DNA of 64,000 nucleotides from Achromobacter pestifer (GTDB lineage: Bacteria; Pseudomonadota; Gammaproteobacteria; Burkholderiales; Burkholderiaceae_B): NCBI RefSeq assembly GCF_902859625.1, contig NZ_CADIJX010000003.1, positions 620,001 to 684,000 of the forward strand, in the 5' to 3' direction. Below, one piece after another: positions 40,737 through 50,363 of this stretch; within the stretch, counting starts at the first letter, position 1, and each line of letters starts with the position of its first letter. Position numbers and translations under genes: made by a program. Under the pieces are notes generated by a model. That model searched no databases. It was not told the origin of the DNA and saw nothing but the letters and a program-made list of their open reading frames with translations.

Positions 40737-40752
40737 CACAATAGAAATTGTG
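40737..40752. promoter_or_regulatory. Candidate LysR-type operator upstream of nbaC
   Basis: CACAAT and ATTGTG form a 6-bp inverted repeat with a 4-base spacer, 57 bp before the nbaC start. Its centre and AT-rich symmetric form fit LysR-type boxes, and a LysR gene lies just upstream. Binding is inferred. Confidence 0.45.
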
Positions 40753-40803
40753 GGCCTGGGTATGCAGGCTATCTATCGCGGGGTTTCCCGTAGAAGATGT
40801 ACG

Positions 40804-40827
40804 AGCGCGTCAGGCACCTGACGCGCT
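40804..40827. terminator. Hairpin after the LysR gene
   Basis: AGCGCGTCAGG and CCTGACGCGCT form an 11-bp perfect inverted repeat with almost no loop, 19 bp past the LysR stop. No T tract follows on the minus strand. It may separate lysR from nbaC transcription. Its core GTCAGG/CCTGAC resembles the REPIN-like arm at 19431. Confidence 0.45.
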
Positions 40828-40846
40828 GGCGCGGCGTTTGCCTGGC

Positions 40847-41818
40847 CTACAGGCTTTCCGTCGGCGTGCGCTGCGCCGTGATCGCTTTCAGATAGTCCAC
40901 CAGCCGTTGGCACGCAGGGGTCAGCGGGCGATCGGCGCGGATGGAGTAGCCGACGTCGCCGAAGTCACCGAAGACGTTGGTGGGCAGCCGGGCCAGAAGG
41001 CCCATGGACAGGAATTGTGCGGCGGCGTCGTAAGGGATAAGAGCCAGGGCGTCGCTATGCATCAGCACGCCGATGTTGGTCAGCAGCGAGAGTGATTCGA
41101 CATGGCGGGCCGGCAGGCGCAGGCCGGCATCGAAGAACGTGCGTTCAACAGCGGCGCGCAACGGCGAGGTCGGAGCGGGCAGGATCCAGATGTGGTCGAT
41201 CAGATCGGACAGCGACACGGATGCCGCCTTGGCCATCGGGTGCTGGGCGCCGACGACCAGGCACAGCGCTTCGCGGTAGAGTTTGTGGTGGTCCACCGCC
41301 ACGCCCGAAATGGAGGCCATGTCCGCGCCGGGCAGGCGGCCGACAACGATGTCGACGTCGCCGGTGGCCAGCGCGGGCAGCAGTTGGGCGGATGGGCCTT
41401 CGCGCACCGTGACCTGGATGCCGGGGTGTTCGGTCATCAGCCGCGCGATGGCTTCGGGCAACAGTTTGGCGGATGCGGCGATCAGGGTACCGACAACGAC
41501 GTGGCCGCTGGCGCCGCCCAGCACCGCGTCGATGTCATCGGCCATGTAGCGGATTTCGGCCATCATGGCGTGGACCCGGCGCCCCAGCACCATGGCCAGT
41601 TCCGTGGGCGTGACGCCCCGGTTCGAGCGTTCAAACAGGGTGGCGCCGAAAAAGGCTTCCAGGTCGTGGATGGCCTTGGTGACGGTGGGCTGGGTCAGGT
41701 GCAGTTCACTGGCCGCGCGCGATAGTGAACGGCGTGCCAGCACGCGCTCAAAAATCTGCAATTGATGCAGCTTCAGCTTATGGCTAAGCGCGTTGGGCGT
41801 GATGCGAAAGTTCGACAT
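40847..41818 (-). CDS. LysR family transcriptional regulator
   Basis: A 323-residue regulator. The helix-turn-helix spans about residues 14-75 (LHQLQIFERVLARRSLSRAASELHLTQPTVTKAIHDLEAFFG), and the remainder is a periplasmic-binding-like effector domain. It is unusual in being embedded in the same strand and direction as the genes on both sides, between the deaminase and dioxygenase genes. It probably controls the 3-hydroxyanthranilate genes. The start at 41818 avoids a 26-residue Arg-rich extension. Confidence 0.93.
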   Translation of the reverse strand: MSNFRITPNALSHKLKLHQLQIFERVLARRSLSRAASELHLTQPTVTKAIHDLEAFFGATLFERSNRGVTPTELAMVLGRRVHAMMAEIRYMADDIDAVLGGASGHVVVGTLIAASAKLLPEAIARLMTEHPGIQVTVREGPSAQLLPALATGDVDIVVGRLPGADMASISGVAVDHHKLYREALCLVVGAQHPMAKAASVSLSDLIDHIWILPAPTSPLRAAVERTFFDAGLRLPARHVESLSLLTNIGVLMHSDALALIPYDAAAQFLSMGLLARLPTNVFGDFGDVGYSIRADRPLTPACQRLVDYLKAITAQRTPTESL

Positions 41819-41920
41819 GCGTGCGGCGGCCCGGGCGGTGCGCCGCGAGCCGTCATCCTGTTCCCGGTGTGAACGTGAAATACCGTCGCCCATCATCTGC
41901 CTGCCACGTAGCTTCGGGGG

Positions 41921-42352
41921 CTAGCGTGCAAGCGGCTTGTAGGCGACCGCCTTGATCTCAATCAGCAATTGCGGGTGCGGCAGCTGATGCACCGCGACGG
42001 TGGTGCGCGCCGGGCCATCGGCATCGAAGAACTCGCCGTAGACCTGATTGTATCCACCGAAGTCGTTCATGTTGACCAGGAAAGTACTGATCTCGACCAC
42101 ATCGGTCAGCGTGGCGCCTGCGGTCGCCAGAATGTCGCTGATGTTCTCGATGACGGCGCGCGTCTGCACGCGGATGTCCAGCGTGGTCGTGCCCATGGCA
42201 TCGACTTCTGCGCCTGCGATGCGGTTGTCGGCCAGCCGCGAGCTGGTGCCGGAGACGAACAGGAAGTCGCCGGCGCGTTTGATGTGGGGGTACTTGCCGC
42301 GAGGCGTGGCCTTGCCGGCGACGACGGTGGCGCTGACGTTGGGCTGGGTCAT
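41921..42352 (-). CDS. amnD: RidA-family 2-aminomuconate deaminase
   Basis: A 143-residue member of the RidA (YjgF) family. [16 protein letters not shown], the [32 protein letters not shown] helix-strand segment, and the C-terminal [10 protein letters not shown] with the conserved Glu are visible. In 2-aminophenol and 2-nitrobenzoate pathways a protein of this family (AmnD/NbaF) deaminates 2-aminomuconate to 4-oxalocrotonate. Location beside the semialdehyde dehydrogenase supports that specific role over generic imine deaminase activity. Confidence 0.85.
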   Translation of the reverse strand: MTQPNVSATVVAGKATPRGKYPHIKRAGDFLFVSGTSSRLADNRIAGAEVDAMGTTTLDIRVQTRAVIENISDILATAGATLTDVVEISTFLVNMNDFGGYNQVYGEFFDADGPARTTVAVHQLPHPQLLIEIKAVAYKPLAR

Positions 42353-42377
42353 CGTGCTTTCCTTTGCGTGGAGGGGA

Positions 42378-43835
42378 TCAGAGCTTGATGCAGACGTTGG
42401 TGGGTTCCGTGTAGAAATGCAGCGAATGGCGACCGCCTTCGCGGCCAATGCCAGACAGCCCGCTGCCACCAAACGGGGTGCGCAGGTCGCGCAGGAACCA
42501 GCAATTCACCCATGCCAGGCCCACCTTCATGGCTTGCGCCACGCGGTGTCCGCGGGTCAGGTTTTGCGTCCAGACCGCGGCGGCCAGTCCGTAGCGTGTG
42601 TCGTTGGCCAGGCGAATGGCTTCTTCCTCGGTATCGAACGGCGCCACGTGGCAGACCGGGCCGAACACTTCTTCCTTGATGCAGCGGGCATCCTCTTTCA
42701 GCCCGGTCCAGATGGTGGGCTGCACATAGGCGCCTGCGTCGCGTGCATCGCCAAATACCGGCACGCCGCCGCCAGCCACCACGGTGGCGCCTTCTTCGCG
42801 CGCCAGCGCAAAGTACGACATGACTTTTTCGCGGTGTTCGCGGGACACCAGCGGACCCATCTCCGTGTTCGGGTCCAGGGGCCAGCCGATCCGCATATCG
42901 CGCGCACGCGCCGCCAGCGCGGCAACGAAGCGTTCGTAGATCGGGCGTTCCACATACACACGTTCGGTGCACAGGCAGACCTGCCCGCAGTTCGAGAACA
43001 CCGACCGCGTGACGCCATCCACTGCCGCGTCGAAATCTGCATCGGCGAACACCAACGCGGCGTTCTTGCCGCCCAGCTCGAATGACACCGGCTTCACGCC
43101 CGGTGCGACGGCCCGCATGATGGCGGCGCCGGTTGCTGATTCGCCGGTGAAGGTAATGCCGTCGATGTCCGGGTGCGTGGTCAGGAATTCGCCTGCGGAG
43201 TCTGGCCCGAAGCCGTGTGCCAGGTTCAGCACGCCAACTGGCAGCCCAGCTTGATCGGCCACTTCCGCCAGCAGTGTGGCGGTGCTGGGCGTGACTTCCG
43301 ACGGCTTCATGATCACCGTGTTGCCGAACGCCAGGGCGGGCGCCACTTTCCAGGTCAGTAGCAGCAGGGGCAGGTTCCAGGGTGAGATCACGCCCACCAC
43401 GCCCAACGGCTTGCGGTAGGCGTAGTTCAGCGCCTGCCTGCCGTCAGGGGTGTCCGTCATGTAGCTTTCCATGTCCAGCGTGCGGGCCAGTTCCGCAAAG
43501 GCGCGGAAATTGGCCGCGCCGCGCGGGATGTCGATCTTGCTGGCCCAGCTGATAGGTTTGCCTGTGTCCCCGATCTCGGCTTGCAGGAAGTCGTCGAAAC
43601 GCCGCGTGATGCCGTCGGCCAACGCCAGCAGGTGATCTGTGCGTGCTTCAACGGACAAGCCAGCCCAGGCCGGCAGCGCCCGGTGCGCGGCGGCGATGGC
43701 GCGGTTCACCTGCTCGCGGCTGGCCTCGTGGACCTGGGCGATGCGTTGCCCGTCTACCGGGTTGTGCTTGTCGAATGTGGACGTGCCATCTTCAAAGCGG
43801 CCGTCGATGTAGTTGCGCAGTTGGCGGATCGTCAC
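42378..43835 (-). CDS. amnC: 2-aminomuconate 6-semialdehyde dehydrogenase
   Basis: A 485-residue NAD-dependent aldehyde dehydrogenase. [19 protein letters not shown] (cofactor), the Glu-bearing [12 protein letters not shown] and the catalytic Cys in [14 protein letters not shown] are present. The family sequence plus location identifies it as the enzyme that oxidises 2-aminomuconate semialdehyde to 2-aminomuconate (AmnC/NbaE). It is first in the minus-strand operon and divergent from marR, sharing a 153-bp promoter region. Confidence 0.9.
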   Translation of the reverse strand: MTIRQLRNYIDGRFEDGTSTFDKHNPVDGQRIAQVHEASREQVNRAIAAAHRALPAWAGLSVEARTDHLLALADGITRRFDDFLQAEIGDTGKPISWASKIDIPRGAANFRAFAELARTLDMESYMTDTPDGRQALNYAYRKPLGVVGVISPWNLPLLLLTWKVAPALAFGNTVIMKPSEVTPSTATLLAEVADQAGLPVGVLNLAHGFGPDSAGEFLTTHPDIDGITFTGESATGAAIMRAVAPGVKPVSFELGGKNAALVFADADFDAAVDGVTRSVFSNCGQVCLCTERVYVERPIYERFVAALAARARDMRIGWPLDPNTEMGPLVSREHREKVMSYFALAREEGATVVAGGGVPVFGDARDAGAYVQPTIWTGLKEDARCIKEEVFGPVCHVAPFDTEEEAIRLANDTRYGLAAAVWTQNLTRGHRVAQAMKVGLAWVNCWFLRDLRTPFGGSGLSGIGREGGRHSLHFYTEPTNVCIKL

Positions 43836-43877
43836 GAGCTAGCCCCTTGAATAGTGTGCGGATCAGGTGTTAATAAA

Positions 43878-43889
43878 TACGTATACGTA
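43878..43889. promoter_or_regulatory. Palindromic operator candidate between amnC and marR
   Basis: TACGTATACGTA is a perfect 12-bp palindrome in an AT-rich stretch of the divergent promoter region, 43 bp upstream of the amnC start. MarR proteins bind such symmetric sites in their own divergent promoters. Confidence 0.5.
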
Positions 43890-43988
43890 CTATATTTCCG
43901 GATCATAGGCACCGCTCGGCACCAAGTCAATGCGCATTTTCGAGAACGCCAACGCCTACAATCGTCAGGCACAACCCATGGAAGCCCG

Positions 43989-44471
43989 ATGACCGCCACT
44001 GCCCGCCCCGTCGCGGCCGCGCCCCGCGTCCTGCAAGCCTTCGATCTGACCCAGGTCGCCTCGCACCTGCTGCGCCGGGCGCATTTCCGGGCCGAAGCCC
44101 TGTTCACGCAAGCGTTTCCAGACGAAGACCTGACGCCGCGCCAGAAGGCCTTGCTGATCACCGTCTATCAGAATCCCGGCGCCACGCAGAACCGCATCGC
44201 CGAATTGATCGCGCTGGATCGCAACTCTTTTGCCGAAATGATGGCGCGCATGACCGCCAAAGGCTACGTGCGCCGTACGCGCTCTGTCGAGGACGGCCGC
44301 GCTTATGCGCTGGAGATCACGGATGAAGGCGTGGCGCTGCTGGCGCGCATCTTGCCGCAGGATGCCCAGGTAGAGGCCCAGGTGCTGGCCCCCATCCCGG
44401 AAGAACTGCGGCCAGTATTCCTGAAGTGCCTGCGGCTGATGGCGGGGCTGGAACAGCAAGATCCAGCCTGA
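43989..44471 (+). CDS. MarR family transcriptional regulator
   Basis: A 160-residue winged-helix regulator. The core RQKALLITVYQNPGATQNRIAELIALDRNSFAEMMARMTAKGYVRRTRSVEDGRAYAL shows the recognition helix and Asp-x-Arg wing of MarR. It is divergent from the 2-aminomuconate semialdehyde dehydrogenase gene, so it probably represses that operon and responds to an aromatic acid such as 3-hydroxyanthranilate. It converges on the YihY gene with a 7-bp gap. Confidence 0.93.
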   Translation: MTATARPVAAAPRVLQAFDLTQVASHLLRRAHFRAEALFTQAFPDEDLTPRQKALLITVYQNPGATQNRIAELIALDRNSFAEMMARMTAKGYVRRTRSVEDGRAYALEITDEGVALLARILPQDAQVEAQVLAPIPEELRPVFLKCLRLMAGLEQQDPA

Positions 44472-44478
44472 CGCCGGA

Positions 44479-45411
44479 TCAGGCGTCGGGCGTCGGCGTG
44501 GATTCCGCTGAAGGGGCGGCCGAGGCGGCAGGCGGGGTCGCGTCGCCGAAACGCAGCGCGAACTGCCGCGTGAATACCGCGCCGAAGAAGAAAATCTGCG
44601 CGGAATAGTAGATCCACAGCAGCAGCGCGATCAGGGAACCCGCCGCGCCGTAGGCGGATACGGCCGCGCCACGGCTCAAGTACACCCCGATGCCCCACTT
44701 GCCGACCAAAAACAGCGCGGCTGTCACGATAGCGCCGGGAATCACGTCCTTCCAGGAAATCTTGGCGCTGGGCAGCAGTTTGAAGATCACGGCAAACAGC
44801 GCCACCACCACGGAGAACGAGAACAGGCTGGAGAGCCAGTCCGCCACCGTGGCAAACGTGGATGCCATCCACATGTCTCCGTAGAACTTGCGCGCGGCAC
44901 CCAGGCCGGCATTCACGGTCAGCGAGATCAAGAGGAACAGGGCCAGCACCAGCACCAGGCCAAACGACAGCATGCGGCTGCGCACCATGCCGTGGATGCC
45001 GCCTTTCTGGTTGGGCGGCACTTCCCACAAATCGTCCAGGCTGGCCTTCAGTTCGGCAAACGCCGTCGTGGCGCTGAAGATCAGCACAAAAATCGAAATC
45101 AACGCGGCAATCCAGCCGCCACCCGATTCATGGGCGCTGGCCAGTACGGTCTGGATCACTTCCGCGCCGCGTTCGCCGGTCAAGTCCCGCAGCGACGCAA
45201 ACAGCTCGGAGCGCACGGCGTCCTCGCCAAAGAAAGCGCCCGCCACCGCGATCACCAGGATCAGCATGGGCGCCAGTGAAAACACCATATACAGCGCCAG
45301 TGCCGCGCCTTTGCTGGAGGCGCGATGACTCGACCACTGGTTGGCGGAGTCCATCAGCAATCCGCCGATCTCGGACGGACGCAAGGCTCGCAGGCTCTGG
45401 GGAAGGCGCAT
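44479..45411 (-). CDS. YihY/BrkB family inner-membrane protein
   Basis: A 310-residue protein with about six membrane segments. Family segments KGAALALYMVFSLAPMLILVIAVAGAFFGEDAV, and AYGAAGSLIALLLWIYYSAQIFFFGAVFTRQFA match the YihY/virulence factor BrkB family (once called RNase BN). The C-terminal about 25 residues are Ala/Pro/Ser-rich. Function is unknown; the family is widespread in the envelope. Confidence 0.92.
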   Translation of the reverse strand: MRLPQSLRALRPSEIGGLLMDSANQWSSHRASSKGAALALYMVFSLAPMLILVIAVAGAFFGEDAVRSELFASLRDLTGERGAEVIQTVLASAHESGGGWIAALISIFVLIFSATTAFAELKASLDDLWEVPPNQKGGIHGMVRSRMLSFGLVLVLALFLLISLTVNAGLGAARKFYGDMWMASTFATVADWLSSLFSFSVVVALFAVIFKLLPSAKISWKDVIPGAIVTAALFLVGKWGIGVYLSRGAAVSAYGAAGSLIALLLWIYYSAQIFFFGAVFTRQFALRFGDATPPAASAAPSAESTPTPDA

Positions 45412-45530
45412 GGGTCTGGGCTCGGTCGTTGGGCCCTTTATTGTAGGGACGCATACGCCACGGCGAAACCATCAGTTTGTGCGCAAAGGTGTTTGCCTGG
45501 CCCCGGCGGCGACGAGTTGGAAACAACAGG

Positions 45531-45566
45531 CAAAGAAAAACCCCCGGGGCGAAGGTCCGGGGGTTT
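45531..45566 (-). terminator. Intrinsic terminator of groES-groL
   Basis: On the minus strand AAACCCCCGG pairs with CCGGGGGTTT across a 9-base loop, followed by TTCTTTG, so the stem runs into a T-rich tract. It lies about 60 bp past the groL stop. Confidence 0.8.
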
Positions 45567-45624
45567 CTCGGGATACTGCGTTCCCCGGCTTGACGCCGGG
45601 GAGGCCACGCAAGGGAAGCGGGAC

Positions 45625-47268
<1,644 letters not shown>

Positions 47269-47304
47269 TTAGCTTCCTTCGAAAATTCGTGTTTGAGGCG
47301 GGGT

Positions 47305-47592
47305 TTACAGAACCACGGCGAGGATTTCGTCCTCGCGGATGACGAGCAGTTCTTCGCCATCAACCTTCACGGACTGGCCGGCGTACTTGCCGAACAGAAC
47401 CTTGTCACCAGCCTTCAGGTCGACCGGCAGAATCTTGCCTTCTTCGGTCTTCTTGCCGGGGCCGACGGCCACGACTTCGCCTTGATCAGGCTTTTCAGCG
47501 GCGCTGTCGGGGATGACGATACCCGAGGCAGTCTTGCGCTCGTTTTCGAGGCGTTTGACGATCACGCGATCGCCCAGGGGACGCAAGGCCAT
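47305..47592 (-). CDS. groS: 10 kDa chaperonin GroES
   Basis: A 95-residue co-chaperonin. [18 protein letters not shown], the mobile-loop [15 protein letters not shown], and [30 protein letters not shown] match GroES. It is transcribed with groL from the sigma-70-like promoter overlapping a CIRCE operator just upstream. Confidence 0.99.
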   Translation of the reverse strand: MALRPLGDRVIVKRLENERKTASGIVIPDSAAEKPDQGEVVAVGPGKKTEEGKILPVDLKAGDKVLFGKYAGQSVKVDGEELLVIREDEILAVVL

Positions 47593-47647
47593 GTGGAACT
47601 CCTGTTTACTTAAAAAGTGAATGATCGGTTAGCCCCCGGGAGCGCTG

Positions 47648-47674
47648 TTAGCACTCACCGGTGTCGAGTGCTAA
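47648..47674. promoter_or_regulatory. CIRCE operator of groES-groL
   Basis: TTAGCACTC, a 9-base spacer, and GAGTGCTAA form a perfect CIRCE element, the binding site of the heat-shock repressor HrcA. It lies 56 bp upstream of groES and directly abuts the -10 hexamer. HrcA control is thus predicted. Confidence 0.97.
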
Positions 47675-47701
47675 TTATAGGGATGATGTTCTGGGGTTCA
47701 A
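47674..47701 (-). promoter_or_regulatory. Sigma-70-type promoter of groES-groL
   Basis: On the minus strand TTGAAC (plus 47696-47701) and a perfect TATAAT (plus 47674-47679) are separated by 16 bases. The CIRCE element begins at the -10 and extends over the expected start site, so HrcA would block initiation. Confidence 0.75.
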
Positions 47702-48103
47702 GGGGGGGAGCGGCGCTGTTACATATTTTGGGGGTGAGGCCGTCCCGATAATTGTCGAAATTCATCTAACTGGGGATTTGCGTCATCCAGTTTGGAAATC
47801 GGCAATTTCCGATATGCAAGCACTGGCGCGGCCTTCAGCCGGATTTCGTCTATGGAGGTCCGATTTCGCGTGTCAAGCTCAGGGCGAAAAGAGATTCCTC
47901 GAAGGTGATTGATTCTGTACGTCCGCTTCTGGCCGGTGGCCGTCGTTGGTCAATCGCGTCCAGCTCACAGCCGTTGTAGGGTCGGCCAGGCGGACTGGGA
48001 TGGGACCTCGCGATGTGATGGACCCAATCAGCATCCAAGCTCAATGAACCATTAGGGCCAAAGTGCTGCATCGCGTTCGTCTACGAGCGCACACCCGCCG
48101 GAC
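47702..48103. other. Interval without supported gene at the edge of the accessory block
   Basis: About 400 bp between the groE promoter and the channel gene. Two short frames (about 47661-47912 plus, 47850-48071 minus) show no recognisable domain, ribosome binding site or signal peptide. Base composition is more AT-rich than the flanking housekeeping genes. No insertion-sequence end is recognised. Confidence 0.5.
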
Positions 48104-49000
48104 TTATTTAGGAAACAAGAGTGTGACCGTGAAGCGCCCGCCCCAACCTCTTGGGCCGTTTTCAGCTGATTCCGCCCAGTAGCGCAGGCCGACCTGGAAA
48201 CTGACGGGCTGATCGCCTATCTTGGCCACTTTAGAAACCTGGAGGTTGATCGGTACCGACCATTCCGATTTCTTCCAGTCGTATGTCGACTCGGTGTTTA
48301 GCCCATAGGTGATTGCATCCGGAGTGGTGTATGCCAAGAAGGGCTGTAAGAACGTAGACGACACTCCGGGTCGAGACGATTGGCCCGCATAAGACCAGAT
48401 ATGGTTGGCCAATCCCCCATAGGTCCATGGTCCGCTCTGTTGCAATATCACGCCTGTGGGACCGGCTCCCCATTTTTTCCCGCCAAGTTGACTATCGGTC
48501 GCGGTCGGCAGCAACAAGGCGGGGCCAAGTCCCCAGATGGTGCCCGCCGCGGTCGGCTTGGCTGGCGAAAAGAAGAAGCTCTGGACGGTGTCGCCCAATC
48601 CACTCTGGCTCGATCCGTCGCCCGTGACGTCGTGTTGCCACGTTACTGGCAAGATAGTCCGGGAGATCAAGTTCCAATCAGCGTTCAACGTGATTGGAAC
48701 GACAGGTTGGATATTCACTGTATCTCGGTGGCCGCTATGGTTAGGCCCGATGCCGCGATCGTAGTTGTATTGGAAAGGAACGCTGATCAATGCGGCAACG
48801 GGATTGCTGAGTTGCTTTGCAAGGTCTGCGCTGTCCGCAGCCCAGGCCGGGACTGCCCCGATGGCAAGAACTATCGCAAAGGCCCCGTGCGCCAGGTGGC
48901 TTGACGATCGGGATGTGCCCGCCCGCCCGCGCTGCGAGATAGCCCTACGAGATCGCTTGGGTGCAGAACCTTGTGCGATATGCATGACACGCGAACCCAT
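48104..49000 (-). CDS. Outer-membrane channel, phenol MetA-like family
   Basis: A protein of about 298 residues resembling the 'MetA-pathway of phenol degradation' transporter family of outer-membrane beta barrels. A long basic N-terminus precedes a hydrophobic stretch (FAIVLAIGAVPAWA) likely to be a signal peptide. The mature part starts ADLAKQLSNPVAALISVPFQYNYDRGIG and has alternating beta-strand patterns with GGLANHIWSYAG and a final FTVTLLFPK. The start is uncertain: ATG at 49000 or 48985. Substrate is unknown. It is on the same strand as, and downstream of, three DUF1254 proteins. Confidence 0.75.
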   Translation of the reverse strand: MGSRVMHIAQGSAPKRSRRAISQRGRAGTSRSSSHLAHGAFAIVLAIGAVPAWAADSADLAKQLSNPVAALISVPFQYNYDRGIGPNHSGHRDTVNIQPVVPITLNADWNLISRTILPVTWQHDVTGDGSSQSGLGDTVQSFFFSPAKPTAAGTIWGLGPALLLPTATDSQLGGKKWGAGPTGVILQQSGPWTYGGLANHIWSYAGQSSRPGVSSTFLQPFLAYTTPDAITYGLNTESTYDWKKSEWSVPINLQVSKVAKIGDQPVSFQVGLRYWAESAENGPRGWGGRFTVTLLFPK

Positions 49001-49101
49001 CGATAGTGAAAGGGCCGGGCAGACCAAGTAGGGAGAATGGCTCGTAATCACTGGCATGTTCCTTGGTTGCAGGCACCCGTCCCATGTCTTGACATGAGCT
49101 T

Positions 49102-49160
49102 TCAATCGGCTTTGACGACCGCGGGTGGAGCCCATTTCCCCTGGATGATCACTCTTTACC
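49102..49160 (-). pseudogene. Remnant C-terminus of a fourth DUF1254 gene
   Basis: On the minus strand this stretch reads IQGKWAPPAVVKAD then stop, nearly identical to the end of the 50364-51812 gene (LQGKWTPPAVVKAN then stop), and the DNA is also closely similar. Upstream of it the frame is interrupted by a stop and resembles the family only in a shifted frame (RPGKE before the break). It fills the 264-bp gap between the third DUF1254 gene and the channel gene, so a fourth paralogue was probably deleted. Confidence 0.7.
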
Positions 49161-49264
49161 CGGCCTGCGCGGCATATTCTCGTGTGCACATGTTGGCAAT
49201 GCGAGGTGGCGTCCAACCTGCAACCTGCGAGCGCGTGCCGGGAGCTGCCTATTGGACGCCACGA

Positions 49265-50305
49265 TTAACTCGCAAATTTCGGCAGTTTGTATGCACCTTT
49301 GACCACGGACTCACCCGGCATGTAGATGCGCGTGCAGGTCCAGAAAGGCGCGGTAGGAACGATGAGTTCGTTGGCATGTTTGCCATTGCCATACTCGCTC
49401 TCTGCCACGAAGTAGATGTCAAACGTTTTCCCGTCCGGATTCAACTTGATTTCACTGTTGCTTATCGTCGAGCCTTTGTCCGTCTTCAGGTACTGATCGT
49501 CGCCATAGACCGTCACTGAATAGAAGCCAAGCTTAGGGTCACTCATCGCGGGCACGGCAAAGGTCGCCTTGTAGGTCTTGCCCATTTCGACCTTGTGCAT
49601 TGCGGTCAGGTAGACGGCGTCCTTGTCGGGAAGCAGCCCTGTCGCGATTGCTGCGCCGCGATTGCGTGCCTCCATGGAGACGGGATGAGCCACCGTGCTC
49701 ATAGTGCCCGTGACTCCCTGTTTCTGTGCTTCGGCCACGTACATCTTGTGCAGCTTTTCGAACTCCGCCATGTTCCAGTTCGTGGCCTTGAACGACTTGG
49801 GCTTGTAGCTGTTCAGAAACTCTATTTTCAGCCGATCCTGGAAGTCGTTCACCTTTTTCACGTCAGCCGGATCCGCCGCGTTGACCTGCATTCGCACATT
49901 TGCGTAGAAAAAGTCGGTGGTCTTCGAAGCGGGAATGACATAGCGGCCTGGACCATAGAACACTTTATAGGTCACGTGGTTGTGCTCCATCACGTGCAGG
50001 GACATGTAACGCCCGTCGTTCTCTGGCAGGGTGATCGCGACATCCCCACCGCCATCAAGAATGGCAAAGGAATAGACGGTGTCCCGGTTCATCAGCGGCG
50101 CCGGTTGCTCATCAAGAGGCATCGGCTTTCGGTGGTGGTTCCAAGTATTGTCGGCGCCTTGCGAAAACTCCTTCTGCATCGCAAGGTCCGTCATCGCCTG
50201 CGAGAAATTCTGCTTCGTGACGCTGACGGTATCCTGCGCGACGGCCGAGCCTGCCGAGAGCGAAACGACTAGGCAGGCCAAAGCAAGGGATTGCTTCGCA
50301 ATCAT
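49265..50305 (-). CDS. Exported DUF1254/DUF1214 protein, short form
   Basis: A 346-residue protein with a signal peptide (MIAKQSLALACLVVSLSAG, cleavage after AVA) and GGAAGGAG upstream. The DUF1254 part is short (LMNRDTVYSFAILDGGGDVAITLPENDGRYMSLHVMEHNHV), and the C-terminal DUF1214 part ends with a KLGFYSVTVYGDDQYL and NPDGKTFDIYFVAES pattern. It lacks the YLWGWPL-type N-terminal helix found in the two longer paralogues, so it is a truncated architecture, not a frameshift. The enzymatic role of the family is unknown. It is third in the row of three paralogues. Confidence 0.85.
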   Translation of the reverse strand: MIAKQSLALACLVVSLSAGSAVAQDTVSVTKQNFSQAMTDLAMQKEFSQGADNTWNHHRKPMPLDEQPAPLMNRDTVYSFAILDGGGDVAITLPENDGRYMSLHVMEHNHVTYKVFYGPGRYVIPASKTTDFFYANVRMQVNAADPADVKKVNDFQDRLKIEFLNSYKPKSFKATNWNMAEFEKLHKMYVAEAQKQGVTGTMSTVAHPVSMEARNRGAAIATGLLPDKDAVYLTAMHKVEMGKTYKATFAVPAMSDPKLGFYSVTVYGDDQYLKTDKGSTISNSEIKLNPDGKTFDIYFVAESEYGNGKHANELIVPTAPFWTCTRIYMPGESVVKGAYKLPKFAS

Positions 50306-50363
50306 TGGCGTGCTCCTTCCTGTAATGCGTGCGATCAATTTCGCGCAGTCTCGATGCCAACTG

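Noticed and set aside
47661..47912. 83-codon plus-strand frame beginning inside the CIRCE/promoter region
   Set aside because: Overlaps the groE control region in the opposite direction and shows no domain or ribosome binding site.
47850..48071. 73-codon minus-strand frame
   Set aside because: Considered as a transposase scrap, but no recognisable motif, ribosome binding site or homology could be read.
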